NCBI RefSeq assembly: GCF_020520425.1 | Contig: NC_079490.1 | Location: 44,896,723 to 44,960,722 of the forward strand | Reading direction: 5' to 3' | Length of the DNA: 64,000 nucleotides | DNA from: Spinacia oleracea | Lineage: Eukaryota > Streptophyta > Magnoliopsida > Caryophyllales > Amaranthaceae | Shown: positions 33,231 to 45,899 of the stretch, one piece after another | Position numbering within the stretch: position 1 is the first letter of the stretch | How the letters are laid out: every line of letters starts with the position of its first letter | Program-made: the position numbers and the translations under genes | The notes under the pieces: model-generated | Seen by the model: only the letters and a program-made list of their open reading frames with translations | The model's database searches: none | Told to the model about the DNA's origin: nothing

Positions 33231-33840
33231 TAATTTTCGTAATTGTTAATTAATTGCAAAATTGCGTTTATTTAATTATACGTACGCAGTTTTTCGGCAG
33301 TTTCTTCGTTACTCATCCAAATCGAGTGATTTTTGTGTCAATTCCGCATGTAAAAGGCATTCTAAAATTTTGACAAAACTACTATTTTTCTGCCGAACCC
33401 AGAATTCTCAAATTCGAAGCCTAACTATGACTTTTCGGAGGTTTTAGTTTTTCGAATGCAAAATTTCGTAAATTTAAGATGTTAAATTAAATATTTGCGA
33501 TTCTTGTTGATAAATCTTGAATTTTTGATTGACGTACTGTATATGTTTAACAAGTTTGAATGCCTAGCCTTGTTAATTATGCAATCTAATTTGTAATTAT
33601 GATTAATTTGTTGAAAATTGGAATAATTTAGAATTAATTTGATTTTCATAATTAGTTATAATTTAATTAGATACCTATGATTAAAAACCACCATAAAAAT
33701 TGTAAATTTATGTTAAATTTTAAATTTTTATGACCTAGACTTGAATCCATGTTAATCGGAAATCAATTAAATAATAAATTTTCGATTTTTCGCCCTAAAA
33801 TTATGAAAATAAATTCTAAATTTTTTTATGCGATTCGCTC
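33231..33840 (+). other. Copia-F leader, A/T-rich part
   Basis: Homologous to 56700-57345 of Copia-R in reverse (shared 'CTCCGAAAAGTCATAGTTAG' region). No coding potential. It joins the primer site to the G/C-rich block. Confidence 0.7.
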
Positions 33841-34440
33841 ATATAACTTGCACGCACAAAGCAATGGACGCTACGTGTTACCCTTAAGGGGTGTTGTATA
33901 GTGCGGGCATGCGACGACGAGCAAGGGAGCTCGTCGCCCATGCGGTACGAATACAGCGAGCAAGGGCATGGTGCACGAGCACAAGGCAGTAGGCCTGCCT
34001 TGTATCGTGGGCTGTGAGCAATGGGCGCATGGGCAAGGGCGAGAGCAAGGCACGAGCAGTCGCGTGTGGGCAGCAAACGTGCTGCGCCACAGCGCGCACT
34101 GCCTCGCGCAAGCATGCGGAGCCTCGCGCGCAGCGAGCGCAAGTGTGCATGCGACGAGCGCTGCGCCCAGCGATGGCGTGCAGCGTGCTTGTTGCGACGT
34201 GCGACGAGCGCTGCGCCCGGCGATGGAGAGCAGCGTGCTCGTTGCGACGAGCGCTGCGCCCAGCGATGGTCAGCAGCATGCTTGTTGCGACGAGCGCTGG
34301 CGCGCGCCTTGCGATGGGGAGCAGCAGCGATGCGACGCAGCGCATGGGCTGCGCGCACATGGCCAGCTATGGTTGTGTGCGTGTGGCCCATGGGCGTGCG
34401 TTGCGTGGGATTGTTGCGTTGCGATTAGATCGTTTTGAAA
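33841..34440 (+). repeat. G/C-rich block with GACGAGCGCTGCGCCCAG repeats in the Copia-F leader
   Basis: Within an A/T-rich element this 600-bp block is strongly G/C-rich, with at least four copies of 'GCGACGAGCGCTGCGCCCAG' (about 34150, 34203, 34236, 34287). Unequal spacing and similar copies suggest slippage growth. Copia-R has a shorter counterpart at 56215-56660. Overlapping long frames in three or more phases show that the open frames come from base composition. Confidence 0.8.
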
Positions 34441-37400
34441 TTTTAATTTGAAATTTTCAGTTTACGTAATTTTAATTAATTTTAAAATTAATAATTTAAA
34501 TTATTTTCTTGGATTTTAATTTTGAATATTGTAATTATAATAAATTTTATTTATTCTAATTATTTTACTAAAATTAAAATCATGAATTAATTTAAATACG
34601 ACTGAAATTAAATTAAATTTTTTGGATTAAATTATAAATTTATATGAGCTTTAAATTTTAATTAAATTTGTATGTTTCCGGTTAGACTAGAAATACATTT
34701 TTATGTTTAAAATTAGTAAAGCATATGAATTTATTGGTTTAAGTGGGAGCCCTTTTAGTCATATACTCTTGATTAGGTCTACAAATCCTTAAGGTTAAAA
34801 CAACTTGATTAGAATTAACAAGGACTGAATAATTTGTAGATTATTGGTGCCCTTGATTAATTGCTGCAAATGTTTATGTGATGCATAATGTGTTTTACTA
34901 ACCAGCCATGTGGGCCATTCATGATAATGAATGGGTGAATGGTATATATTGTATATGTACTGTTTTGCAGGTTATGAAGTGACTAGTATGGCCCAAATAG
35001 GATAGAAAATATGGTCTGCGTACCATTAATTTGAATGTAATTGGTCTAAAGTACCAAAGTTGTTTTTCAATTCAAATATGGTCTGCGTACCATCAAATAG
35101 TTGTAATTAGTTTTAATTATAGCTTATTCTATTTGAAGAAAATGGTGCCTCCCACGGAGATTTTCAAGACGGACTTTGAAGTTAAAGCTTCAAGATGAAG
35201 TCGGGCCATACTAGATCACATTTATCTTATGCATGTTTTAAGTTATTTATTTCTTTTAAATATGTCTTAAATATGCATGAGATCAAAGCTTGATTATGTT
35301 GCATGATTAAGGATTTTAGTTCACTTAAAATCTAACCAACATAGTAAGAGCCTTAAGTTCCAAACTTAAAAATTGAGTTATAAGGTGCCATGCCAAAATA
35401 TACACTTGCTTGGATATCCTTTACATCAATCTAGTAATAGTTTTCGCTCAGCGAGGTGTTACTTATTGGTCCAAAAGGGGCAAGGTACACAAATAATTGT
35501 GAGTACATGTTAGTTTTGGTGAAACTCAACGATATAAGTAAGGAGTCCTTTTATGTCGTGGCAAAATCGATAGGTTTACCTAATAAGTTCTTAGACGTAC
35601 CTATCAACCAAGAATAGTTTCTAGACTATTAGAAAAAGGCTTTTGCTTACCTAAGATGTTTTAGAATTGAGTCGACAAACTGTGCTTAATTCTTCAATGG
35701 TTTTAGGGTCTTGGAATCATTTTATTCACACCTGCCGGAACACATAATTCGAATAAAATGCTAATGACTTGTTTAAATTGCATGATTGCATTAATTTTCA
35801 AGTTATTATTCATGATAAATGTTTAGACTTTGCATGCTTCAATGTATGTTTTAATTATTGCTTATAATTAAATATCTTGCACTGTAGTAAATCCTTTTAG
35901 AAAGGTAACAGTAAATTTCCTCGATTGGTAGTGAATCCAAGAACGATTCACAGAAATGAGAGAAAATGAGCAATTTAAAATGTACGTTTCTTTTAGCGAC
36001 TTTTATGGTTGTTTTCGAATATCAAAATCGAATGGCAAACCAATTGGTGCTTGTGAATTCAAATTACAATGTAGTTTTGAGATCACAAAGCATTGAGTTT
36101 AAACGCTCAGCCTTACCAATGGTTAACAACCTAATATCTTTGTCCATTTAATTCTCGAATGAGTCTAGTCCCTAGACATTCGAATAGATCGATGCTTAGA
36201 GAACTTTACAAGCTTCTGGTAAGATCATCTAGTTGAAACAAAATATTCAACATAAATTAAATGGTAAGAACCTTGTTGGAGTGACATGTCTAACAAAGTA
36301 TAAAAGTCAACACTAAAGAATTCAATTCTTAAGACTATAAGAAATGGTACAAGAAATAGGAAAACAAGGAACAAATGAAAGGTATATACGATTCTGTTTC
36401 TACCTATAAGTTTATGTTTAAAGAGAAGTGACCTAGCAATCAAACTTCCTTGGTATCATATACCGCTTGAGGTTCTTACTTCGGTAATAACTCAAACAAT
36501 GGAAGCTAGGCTACACTAATGACCTACAAGTGGGAAATGAAGCATGGCAATGCTACATTAGTTGTAGGGTCATCTAGTTTGTTTTAAGTCCTTTCAAAGG
36601 CTGGAACTTAATGGCTATTTTATTCCATAATCAGCATACCTAAATTTCTGTTTTCAAACACAGAAAGACTCACATTCAAGAAAAACAAAAACAATGTTTG
36701 TTTGTTTATTTGAATGAAATGGTCAATTACGAGTTGAGTCAATATGCTTGATTAAAACAAACAACTCTTTAACAATAAGAACTTTACTAGGTTAAAATCA
36801 ATCTCTTGATTTGAGTTCCACTAATCTTTGGCATTGTTGCTTAGACCATGTCAACAAGTTAAAATTCAAAAGCTCTATTTTGATGGACTTTTGAAAGTTG
36901 ATTGATTTCTAGATCAATTTAAGACAACTAGTCTTACTTGTTGAAAGTAACAAAAGATATGAACTATTGTTAGAACGCCTAGACAATAGAGTTCAAAGCT
37001 AAAGAAAGATTTTATGACTTTATTATTTCACATTTGAGTGAATATAGGTTTATTTACTCAAATGTGATATAAGTTGAATCTGTTTGGCTAGTTCAAAGAT
37101 TCAGAAGTATAAAATCCACTTGGCAAGAAATCATAAAGATCTAGGTTAGATCATGTTGATGATTACTTGAGACCAAATATGATCATCAATGATTGTGTGT
37201 TGTAATTTCACAATCTAGGTCCATAAGATATGGCATATCTTAGTTAGAGTAATCGAAGTCAATTAGTACTTGATTCGATCAATGATGAATCATAAAGACT
37301 TTTCCTATAATTTCTAAAACAAAATTCTCAACTACCACCAAACTAAACCAAATTCGTCAAAGCTATTGAAAAGTAATTTCAGAATAACTTTTCATAAAAT

Positions 37401-37840
37401 ATATCTAGAGAGTTGCAAAACTCAGTGGGAGCTTAGTGTTTGTCATTCGACAAACTAAGGCCCAAGTATAGATATATGTTTCATTGTGATTTATTCAAAT
37501 GAGACACAAGGGTATTGTTTCTACCACGAATTTTTGAGAACATAATGTTTGTTTGCTCGAAATAATGTCCTTTTGGAGATTCGTTTCCAAAATGACAAGT
37601 GGGAGAAAATAGACCTCGAAAGTCTTCGAGGCGAACAACAAACATAACGGACATTCAGGAGGCTTTTCGAAGTTCTTTAGAAAACCCGAACATGTATTCT
37701 TTAAGGACTTTAGAAGTGGATTTAAAGAATAAGACATCTCTTAGAAGACTTTACAAGTGCTTCAAGGAGAACAGAATATTCAAAGAACTTTCAAGTAGCT
37801 ATTGATATTCTATTGTTTGATGTTCTATACCCAAGTAGGC
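34441..37840 (+). other. Copia-F interior without recognisable gag
   Basis: 34960-35760 matches the Copia-R leader at 54880-55680 (e.g. 'ATGGTCTGCGTACCAT'). Past ~35900, where gag should begin, I find no retroviral-type gag, CCHC motif or protease, only stop-rich sequence. Around 37590-37740 the words 'GTGGGAGAAAATAGACCTCG' and 'AAAATGACAAGTGGGAG' recall the region after integrase in Copia-R (42105-42150). So pol decay reaches back to gag. Confidence 0.55.
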
Positions 37841-37948
37841 ATAGAGTTCAAGTCACTGAAACTATGAGATTCTTCTATTAGATAGTGAAGAAACATGGAG
37901 TTCAGGTCACTGAAGCTATGCAATTCTTCTATTAGATAGTAAAGAAAC
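37841..37948 (+). repeat. Two tandem 54-bp copies in Copia-F
   Basis: A unit with 'GAGTTCAAGTCACTGAAACT' and 'ATTCTTCTATTAGATAGT' occurs at 37841-37894 and 37895-37948 with a handful of changes. It is a local duplication in decayed pol sequence. Confidence 0.9.
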
Positions 37949-38109
37949 CTACAACTTGCAGTCAAACTATTAATGAGTTTGTGACCTGTAAGAAAGCTAT
38001 GACGAAACCCAGATTCCCTAAAATGGTTAGAGGCCATATATAGACTCAAATGTTTTAATGGTTAGAGGCCATAAAACATACTCAATGCTTTGATGACAAA
38101 ATTGAAATT

Positions 38110-39520
38110 TTGTTGATTTGCAAGAATAGTTTCACACCTATTGGTTGCAAGTTTTTTTTAAGGATAAAAACCATCAAACATGAAATTGTGTTCACACACA
38201 AAGCTAGATTAGTTGCTAAAGGTTACAAGCAAATTCACGGCATGGATTGTGTTGAAACCTCATGCATAATCGTAATGCTCAAGTCTATAAATCAAGCAAT
38301 GATTGCATATTGGTACATATGGCAATTGGATGACAAAACAATTCCTCAATAAAATGATGGAATAAACTATGTACATGGTATGTCATAGGATTTGTGGATC
38401 CAAATAAATGCTTGAAAAAGAAAGCTAGCTTATGAAATCTAAGTACAGATTTAAGCAAGCAATTGGGAATTAGAAATGTATTTTAGTGAAGCTAATAAGT
38501 ATTTTAGTTTCATAAAATGTACATGATTCTTATAGATATATAAGAAGTTTAGTGGGAGTACGTAAAACTTAATTGGTCCTATGTGTATCACACATATCTC
38601 TCTATTGTGAAATAACATTCAAATGCTAATGACTTAGATTTGAAATTATTCATCAATGATGGACCATGGCGAAACTTAGTACATACTGGGTATTAAGATC
38701 TATTTACAAAGATCTTATGATATTGTTTTGGATTAAGTGATGGCATTTACTAAATCAAACACGAAAGACTCCATTGGAGATATTCGACCCATATGAATAA
38801 ATCTAAGTAAAGGATGTTTGAACTATGTATAAGCATTTACTAAGTTAAACATCAAAGAATCTAAGTAAGATTCTTAACCTATATTATATGTCAAAGAATT
38901 TAGCTGGATTTAGTATCTACTGAAACTAGATGAGCCAAAGTTACATGAATAGAATTCAATTGAGAATTATTCTGCAAAAGAATTTATCATGTATGATATA
39001 ATCTGAGGATCGCCAAAACGTATCGTATGGCTTTAGGCATAACGAACATATACCAATCTCTATTGATCTAAGTGAAGATCAACTAGATTGAGATCAAGAA
39101 TACTTATGGTACTTGAAAAGGCACATAGGAATAAGTTCTTGATTCAAGGAAATAAAGATATGCTAAATATTGATGCTACACGCATAAACACTGGCAAAGG
39201 ATCAAGCAAGACCCTTAGGAGTTAACCATTGATAAGGACGAGCTATAGAGCATCGTGTTTTGAAATGGCAACATGGATTGGAGACCATGAGTTGTTGCGT
39301 GGGATATTAAAATATTAATTTCTATGTTCTAAGATACAGTTGGAAAGTATTCCACATATCTGTGAACTGCTTGGATAAGTAATTCCAAACAAAGCATCAC
39401 TAGCAACCTATAAAGTTGAAGTAAAAGTACTTATTGCCTAAGAAGCAATAAAACAGGGTTGTTTATGTTAAAGAGTTCTTCACTGAACTTGGGTAGATCA
39501 CATGTCTGCTGGCTTGATGG
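38110..39520 (+). pseudogene. Copia-F reverse transcriptase/RNase H remnant
   Basis: KARLVAKGYKQIHGMDCVET followed by MLKSI and WYIWQLDDKT (about 38190-38340) match the start of the copia reverse transcriptase in Copia-R, but much of the domain after AFLNG is degraded. Near 39420-39510 traces of the RNase H stretch can be read in broken frames ('GAAGCAATAAAACAGG', 'AGTTCTTCACTGAACTTGGG', like AKEAIWLRKFIGELG). The YVDD core is not recoverable. It cannot supply its own enzyme. Confidence 0.7.
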
Positions 39521-40582
39521 TTCTTCATTGAAAAATGCGTAGAACCACTCTTGTAGCTAGAAAGAATAGATCACAAACTAAACACACTCAAAAGATCTTA
39601 TCATCCTATCTCGAAAAGACATTCGATGAAAAGGATATTAAGATTGGCAAAGCATGATAACTAAACCTATGCAACAAGTGAGAAGCAACACTCACATTGT
39701 AGCACTGGAAATCAAGCATAGCTTTGAATTCCATGAACTGTTTTAAAGATGGGTTTGAGGCCCATGGTTGTAAAACATTGGGGTTGAACATTTATCATAT
39801 ATGAAATGTATTTTCATATTCCATTTAATCTTGGTTTAGTATTAAATGATGAGTCCCTTCAATTTAACGATATATTTAAGATAGACTGTCAGGACCAGTC
39901 CTGTGACTAAGAAATGTCTATCAAGTGAACTTGAATGTCAAAGGTTGAGAATGGTCCCTGGTCGGAGTTTTCTATAAAATTGGACGCATAGAAAACGTTA
40001 GACGACTAGAATGCAAGATGACTAGTAGTTCTGTTTCTTGAACTATGTGGACATGGAAATGTCATAATCATTTGCATAGATACTTACTTTGGGAAGACTA
40101 GTATCGGACAGACCTATGAAACTTTACTGTAAGAGATGAAAATCTGTCATAAGTAAATTTCATTAAATTTATTAGACACTAAATCCTCAATACATGAGTG
40201 ATCTGAGATTACTTGTTTGAGAACTGGTTGCTTTGACGTTGACCAACCGTCGCACCGTAAAAGGAGGCTATAAAGGCAACGCTCAGGTAATCACCTATCA
40301 AACGAAGTCTAATCTCAAGATCGCAAGATTGGGATTGTCCTCCCATAAATCGGGATGAGATGCTTAAAAGTTGTACAAGGCCACTCGGAGAGCTAGAAAC
40401 TGTGAAATGCATGGCCGTGCTCGGATGAATCATAGGCTATGATTATCTGTTTATTTGATCCGTTGAACTCTGAAACCGAGAAACACCTCTGGACATAATA
40501 AGGATGACAACTCTTACCTTATGTTAAAGAGCAAGCATCGAGCGACAAAGGAATTAGGAAATGCACACTTGTCCCTAAGGAC
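39521..40582 (+). other. Copia-F 3' tail
   Basis: 39830-40190 matches the Copia-R tail. 40200-40580 is family-specific non-coding sequence leading to the purine tract. Confidence 0.65.
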
Positions 40583-40592
40583 AAGTGGGAGA
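40583..40592 (+). promoter_or_regulatory. Copia-F polypurine tract
   Basis: AAGTGGGAGA ends one base before the 3' LTR at 40594, the expected place for plus-strand priming. One T interrupts the purines. Confidence 0.7.
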
Positions 40593-40593
40593 C

Positions 40594-42024
40594 TAAAGGA
40601 AATAATGCCCTTGGTCCAAGTATGCATTCTATGTTAAGTCTAATAAGTGCGGTTCAGTATTAATTAACAAGTTAATAATTCAGTGAGATCAAGTGAGCTG
40701 AATGCCTAGCTAGAGGCCGCTTCAGTTCAAGTGGAATTAATGATATTAATCCACAGCTTACTCTTGACTGAACCCGTAGGGTCACACAAATAGTACGTAA
40801 ACGGATCAAGTATTTAATGACATTAAATACTCTATCTATGGATATTCGGAATCGAAGGATCTTGGTTTCAGTGGGAGCTGAGATCGTCACAAGCAAGAAA
40901 TGAATACTCCGGAAACGATGATATTGCCGGAAACGGAAATATGGATCGTATCGGAAATATAAATATTATCCAAATCGTAGATGTTGCCGGAAACGGAAAC
41001 ATGGTACGTATCGGAAAATATTATTGGAAATGGAAATATTGCCGGAATCGGAAATATTGCCGGAAACGGAAATATTGTCAGAATCGGAAATATTATCGGA
41101 ATCGGAAAATAATTCCGGAAACGGAAATATTAAATATTTGTTCGAAACAGAATTTAATTCCGGAATCGGAAATATTAAATATTGTTCGTATCGGAAATGA
41201 ATTCCGGAACCGGGAATTTAATCGGAAGCGTATCGTACGAATAAGCATCGGACGAGGCCTGCCGGACGAGGGCCCAGCACGAAGCCAGGCCATCGCCCAG
41301 CAAGCCAAGCGCGCCACACGAACAGCCAAGGCCACGCCAGGCCCAGCGCAAGGCCAGGCCCAGCAGGCCATGGCAGCGCGCACAACAATGGGCTGCGAGC
41401 TGTGCTGCTGCGAGCGTGGGCTTGCGGCTCGCGTGGGCCGAGCGGTCGTGTGGGCTGTGCGCGGGCATGGCCTACACGCTCGTGGGTCATGCTCGTGTAG
41501 AGTTTGTGTTCACATACGAAACCTAAATTTTATAGGATTTGTTTGATGATTAAATTCCTAATCCTAAAAGGATAAAATTAATTAGTTAGAGTCCTACTAG
41601 GATTCTAGTTTAACTAATTAGTATCCTAATAGGATTCCAGTTCCTTTTCCATACCTCTATAAATAAGGGTCTAGGGTCATTATTTGCAGGGACGATTGAA
41701 ATATTCAAAGGGTAAGTTTTTGAAATATAAATCAGCCATACACTTGCAATAAGAGCCGAAAATCCTAAGCACCTTAAGGGCGATTCTAGTTGGTCTAACT
41801 TGAGGCGGATCCGGACGTACTGTGGACTATCTACGGAGGGACGACATTTGGAGTCCTAAAGACTTGTTCTTGTTCTTGTTCGGTTCGGGCGCAGCTAGGG
41901 AAGGCACGCTACAACATGTATGCATCTATTCTATGCTAAATGATTATGTGTAAATAATATGCTTTCCTGGCTTTATGGTTTTTCCGCATGATTTATGAAT
42001 TGTCATATGTATCATAACCTAACA
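40594..42024 (+). mobile_element. Copia-F 3' LTR
   Basis: Nearly identical to the 5' LTR but begins TAAAGG instead of TGAAGG. It also differs at five other bases and carries an extra TTCTTG in the 'CTTGTTCTTGTTC' stretch near 41866, giving 1431 bp. Ends CCTAACA. Confidence 0.95.
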
Positions 42025-42029
42025 CCAGA
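42025..42029. repeat. Right target duplication of Copia-F (CCAGA)
   Basis: Matches 31513-31517. After it Copia-R pol sequence resumes. Confidence 0.95.
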
Positions 42030-42104
42030 TACTTCTAAAGATCTCTAAGTTTCAACTTGAATGTCATCTTGAGAATTCTCTAGAGTTTGTTGTTCGACTC
42101 GAAT

Positions 42105-43429
42105 TTATTCGAGGTCTACTTTACTCCCACTTGTCATTTTGGAAATGTAATCTCTTTCCAAAAAGATACCATCTCGAGCAACAAACACCTTGTTCTCATA
42201 TGTATTGTAGAAGTAATACCCCTTTGTTTCCTTTGGATAGCCCACAAGGATACATTTGTCAGATTTTGGTTGAAGTTTGTCTGAAATTAATCGTTTGACG
42301 TATACTTCACAACCCCAAATCTTAAGAAAAGACACATTTGGAGGCTTTCCAAACCATAACTCATATGGAGTCTTTTCGACAGCTTTAGACGGAGCTCTAT
42401 TTAGTGTGAGTGCAATTGTGTTTAGTGCATGTCCCTAAAATTCTATTGGAAGTCCGGCCTGACCCATCATTGATCTAACCATGTCTAGCAAGGTCCTGTT
42501 CCTCCGTTCTGACACACCGTTCCATTGAGGTGTCCTGGGAGGAGTCAATTCTGATAGAATTTCACATTCTTTCAGATGGTCATCAAATTCATAGCTCAGA
42601 TATTCACCGCCTCTATCAGACCGCAATGCCTTAATCTTCTTGCCTAACTGATTCTCTACTTCACTCTGAAATTCCTTGAATTTGTCAAAGGATTCAGACT
42701 TATGCTTCATTTGGTAGACATAACCATATCTACTGAAGTCATCAGTGAAAGTGATAAAGTAGCTGAAACCACCCTAGCATTTGTACTCATTGGTCCACAT
42801 ACATCTGTATGGATTAAACCCAATAGTTCAGTTGCACTTTATCCAACTTTAGAGAAATGTTGCTTTGTCATTTTGCCAAGTAAGCATGATTCACACTTAC
42901 CATAATCCTCTAAGTTAAATGGTTCTAGAATTCCTTCCTTTTGAAGTCTTTCTATGCGCTTCATGTTAATATGGCCTAATCGACAATGCCACAGATAGGT
43001 GAGATCTGAATCATTCTTTTTGGCCTTTTTGGTATTTATGTTATAAACTTGTTTGCCGTGATCTAGTAAATAAAGTCCATTGACTAATCTAGCAGATCCA
43101 TAAAACATCTCTTTAAAATAAAACGAGCAACTATTATCTTTTATTAAAAAGGAAAATCCCTTAGCATCTAAGCAAGAAACATAAATGATGTTTTTAGTAA
43201 GACTTGGAACATGGAAACATTCTTCCAGTTCCAAAACTAGCCCATAGGGCAACAACAAATAATAAGTTCCTACAGCTAATGCAGCAATCCTTGCTCCATT
43301 TCCCACTCGTAGGTCGACTTCACCCTTGCTTAATCTTCTAATTCTTCTTAGTCCCTGTGAATTGGAACATAAGTGTGAGCCACAACCTATATATCTAATA
43401 CCCAAGAAGTTGAATTTGCAAGTATACAG
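42105..43429 (-). pseudogene. Copia-R protease end, GAG-pre-integrase and integrase
   Basis: From 43429 leftward: WVLD then the protease active-site region (GCGSHLCSNSQGLRR); the pre-integrase domain (LTYLWHCRLGHINMKRIERL, CESCLLGKMTK) with its H..H..C..C pattern; integrase (FKEFQSEVENQLGKKIKALR, SDRGGEYLS, TPQWNGVSERRNRTL); then the post-integrase LKIWGCEVYVKR and FLERD. Lesions: two extra bases in the DTG codons near 43390, frame changes at 42705-42850, and a TAG in place of the family's tryptophan codon at about 42434 (GLPIEF-stop-GHALN). Integrase would join element DNA to the chromosome, but this copy is dead. Confidence 0.9.
43425..43429. repeat. Left target duplication of solo LTR (TACAG)
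   Basis: TACAG before TGTAACACC matches TACAG at 45336-45340 after GGTATTACA. Confidence 0.88.
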
Positions 43430-45335
43430 TGTAACACCCCCAAAATTTGGACATTTTATATAATCAAAAACCCTGTTTTTATTTCATAAAATCACCGTCC
43501 AAACCTTGGGAGTGTCACTGCTACATTTATTCTCCATGGAAAATAAATGCAAAGCAACAAAACAATTTAAAACCATTAAAGTAAAAAAATTAACTAAGTG
43601 GTCTAAAAGGTGGCCCATAAAATATTACAACCAATCCCATAACTAAACAAAATCTAACTTATACTGAAATAGAAATTTGTCTCTTGACTAAGTGATTATT
43701 CTAATCGTCTCCTCACTCGTAGCCAAGTACCTTTACCAACCTGCAAAAATAAATAAAAAAGAGACAAAAGAGACGAACTCCCAAAAATCAGATAAATTGA
43801 GTAATTCCAACTCTATCCCGTAAAATAAATAATTTTAGTTTGAAAACATTTTGAGCATATAAAATAAATATATAAACAAACAAGTATCAATTTAATAACC
43901 TCATTATAAACTTATCACATAAAGATCAATACTAATTAAGTGAGGGAAAGAGAACGCTAAGGGTCGCGCGTAACCTTTGAGAATGGCTAAAGGAAGATGA
44001 GTACAGAATGTCCCTAGTGTGCACACCCCTCACTAATTGACTATGGGTCTCCGCGACCGCGCACCAATAGAATTAGGAGGAAGACTAAGCAGAAAGTTTA
44101 ATACAGAATAATAGAAACCTACTAGAAGCCTACCGGGTCTCCACTAAAGTGCACCGATAGAACAACATCTAGAAGGGCAACCTGTTCCTAACCCTTACGG
44201 GCTTTTCCCTCTGAGATTACACTTTACGTAATTAATATTTTAATAAGGTTCAAGCACATAATACAAAGACATAATAGTCACAGAAAGGAAACCAAAACGC
44301 AACAAGTCCATTAAGATATGCCTAGGACATTTAGTTTAATCCATTTACACTTCTTACATCAAAGAGCTCATAATGCTCTATTAATTTACAACCCCAATGT
44401 TCACGAGATGCGTCCAGCTTAACCGACAATTCTACTCATTGTACAACAAGTATCATAGACATTTTCATAAACTAATTATAGAATTCAAATATCACTTTCA
44501 AAATAATACCACTTTGAACAAGACAGGCTTCTAATTTCAAATTACATAACTCATGTATATAACACTTTATCTACCGAACACATAATAACACATAAACATA
44601 TCCAAAATATTTTTCCTTGACGGGACCTACAGATGATGAACATTGAAAATTACCTTAAGCGCTCGTACATTAAACCGGCAACCTCTTTGAGTATTACAAT
44701 TCCTAAAGTATTCCCGTCTACGAATAACAGATAAATGAACCAAAGTTAATAGGTTAAACTAGTAATAGGAACAATTAGTCGCGATGTTAGAACTTAGAAG
44801 TATAAATGTTCTACAATCCCCTTCTTTAGAATGGAGACTAAAAGGGAATGGAAAAGTAAATCATGGTTTGCTTTAAAAATAAAAAGAAGAAGATGATACT
44901 GTATCCTTTTTTTTCTTTTACGATCAATCGAATAGAATAGGCAGGAAATTAAATATACTAAAGCCACTTGAGTTAACTATCATAATTCATACTCAAAATT
45001 ATAAAGATTTAAAGTAGTACCCATTACCTATGGAGAGAAGGAAATTGAGGTTGATGAAACGGTAACAACGGCAGAAGACAAAGAGGGAGGCTAGGGTTTC
45101 TGTAGTAGTAGTAGAGTTTTTGTCATGACATTTTTGGGTTTGGAGGAAATTTATAGGTTAGGCTATTTAGGGTTGATTAAAATAATTTAATTTAAGAAAG
45201 TTAAATTACTAAAACCCAAAAATAAGATTTTTAAATTTCTTTCTTGAAAATCAAAAATTTAATTTAAATAATATCACAAAATAAACTTAATACTAAAATA
45301 TTTTATCAAAGTACCCGAAAATTCGTGGTATTACA
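43430..45335. mobile_element. Solo LTR, gypsy chromovirus-like
   Basis: A 1906-bp insertion with TGTAACACC...GGTATTACA ends (imperfect inverted repeats, TG...CA) and a 5-bp target duplication. It contains no primer site, polypurine tract, gag or pol. That combination is a solo LTR left by recombination between the two LTRs of an element. 'TGTAACACCCC' starts are common in Tekay/Del-type chromovirus LTRs, but this assignment is a guess. It separates the protease part from the gag part of Copia-R. Confidence 0.85.
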
Positions 45336-45340
45336 TACAG
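45336..45340. repeat. Right target duplication of solo LTR (TACAG)
   Basis: See the left copy at 43425-43429. Confidence 0.88.
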
Positions 45341-45768
45341 TCTATAACAAAAATACCTAAAGATGGAACGACCGTTCCGTTCTTCTGATCTTCCTTAAGC
45401 TTCAAGCAATCTATCTTCCAATGCCCCTTCTTCTTGCAGTAGAAGCATTCAGATTCATAAGTGGGTTGTTCTTCTTTTCAGACTTGGTGCTGCCAGCTTG
45501 TTTAGTTGGGCTGGCCTTCTTGCCACCTTTCTTAGCATTCCTCTTCTTACCAGATTTCTTGAACTTGCCCCCACGCACCATAAGCACATCTTGCTTATCA
45601 CTTTTGAGCGTCTTTTCAGTGGTCTTCAGCATACCGTGAAGCTCAGTGAGCGTTTTGTCCAGACTATTCATACTGTAGTTCAGCTTGAACTGATCATACC
45701 CACTATGAAGAGAATGGAGGATGGTGTCTATGCCATTTCCTGAGAGAATTGCTGATCCAGCCGACTCA
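45341..45768 (-). pseudogene. Copia-R gag, C-terminal part with CCHC zinc knuckle
   Basis: Reverse-strand reading gives SLDKTLTELHGMLKTTE, a basic stretch (KKSGKKRNAKKGGKK), then in a shifted frame ECFYCKKKGHWKIDC, a C-x2-C-x4-H-x4-C knuckle (45406-45447) that binds RNA in the gag protein. The one-base shift lies right before the knuckle. The N-terminal part of the same gag is at 54341-54800, on the other side of the MULE insertion. Confidence 0.88.
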
Positions 45769-45778
45769 TATTCTCAAT
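45769..45778. repeat. Left target duplication of MULE (TATTCTCAAT)
   Basis: Ten bases identical to 54331-54340. A 9-10-base duplication is typical of Mutator-like elements. Confidence 0.9.
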
Positions 45779-45899
45779 ACAAACTTTTGTATAAGGCGGT
45801 CTTACAAGAAAGACCACCTTATAATTGGATTGGGCTTCTAATTTCGCGGGTCAATACACTCGGGTCTGGATCACAAGTTATAATTCGCGGGTCGTATAA

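Larger units (their letters stand above)
31518..42024 (+). mobile_element. Copia-F: young Copia element with wrecked coding region
   Basis: Two ~1.43-kb LTRs bound the element, with a 5-bp target duplication, a primer site right after the 5' LTR and a purine tract before the 3' LTR, so structurally it is complete. By eye the LTRs differ at six bases and by one 6-bp TTCTTG insertion in the 3' copy. The 7.65-kb interior keeps the family's leader but has no intact gag or pol: only a broken reverse transcriptase piece near 38.1-38.35 kb and an RNase H remnant near 39.42-39.5 kb. It is inserted in Copia-R, between integrase and reverse transcriptase, in opposite orientation. Confidence 0.95.

Noticed and set aside
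33816-34451. Several long overlapping open frames on both strands
   Set aside because: They occupy the G/C-rich repeat block of the Copia-F leader, are open in many phases at once, and show only Ala/Arg/Cys-rich composition with no domain.
43430-45335. Insertion first taken as a captured gene
   Set aside because: TG...CA ends, a 5-bp duplication and lack of coding sequence identify it as a solo LTR.
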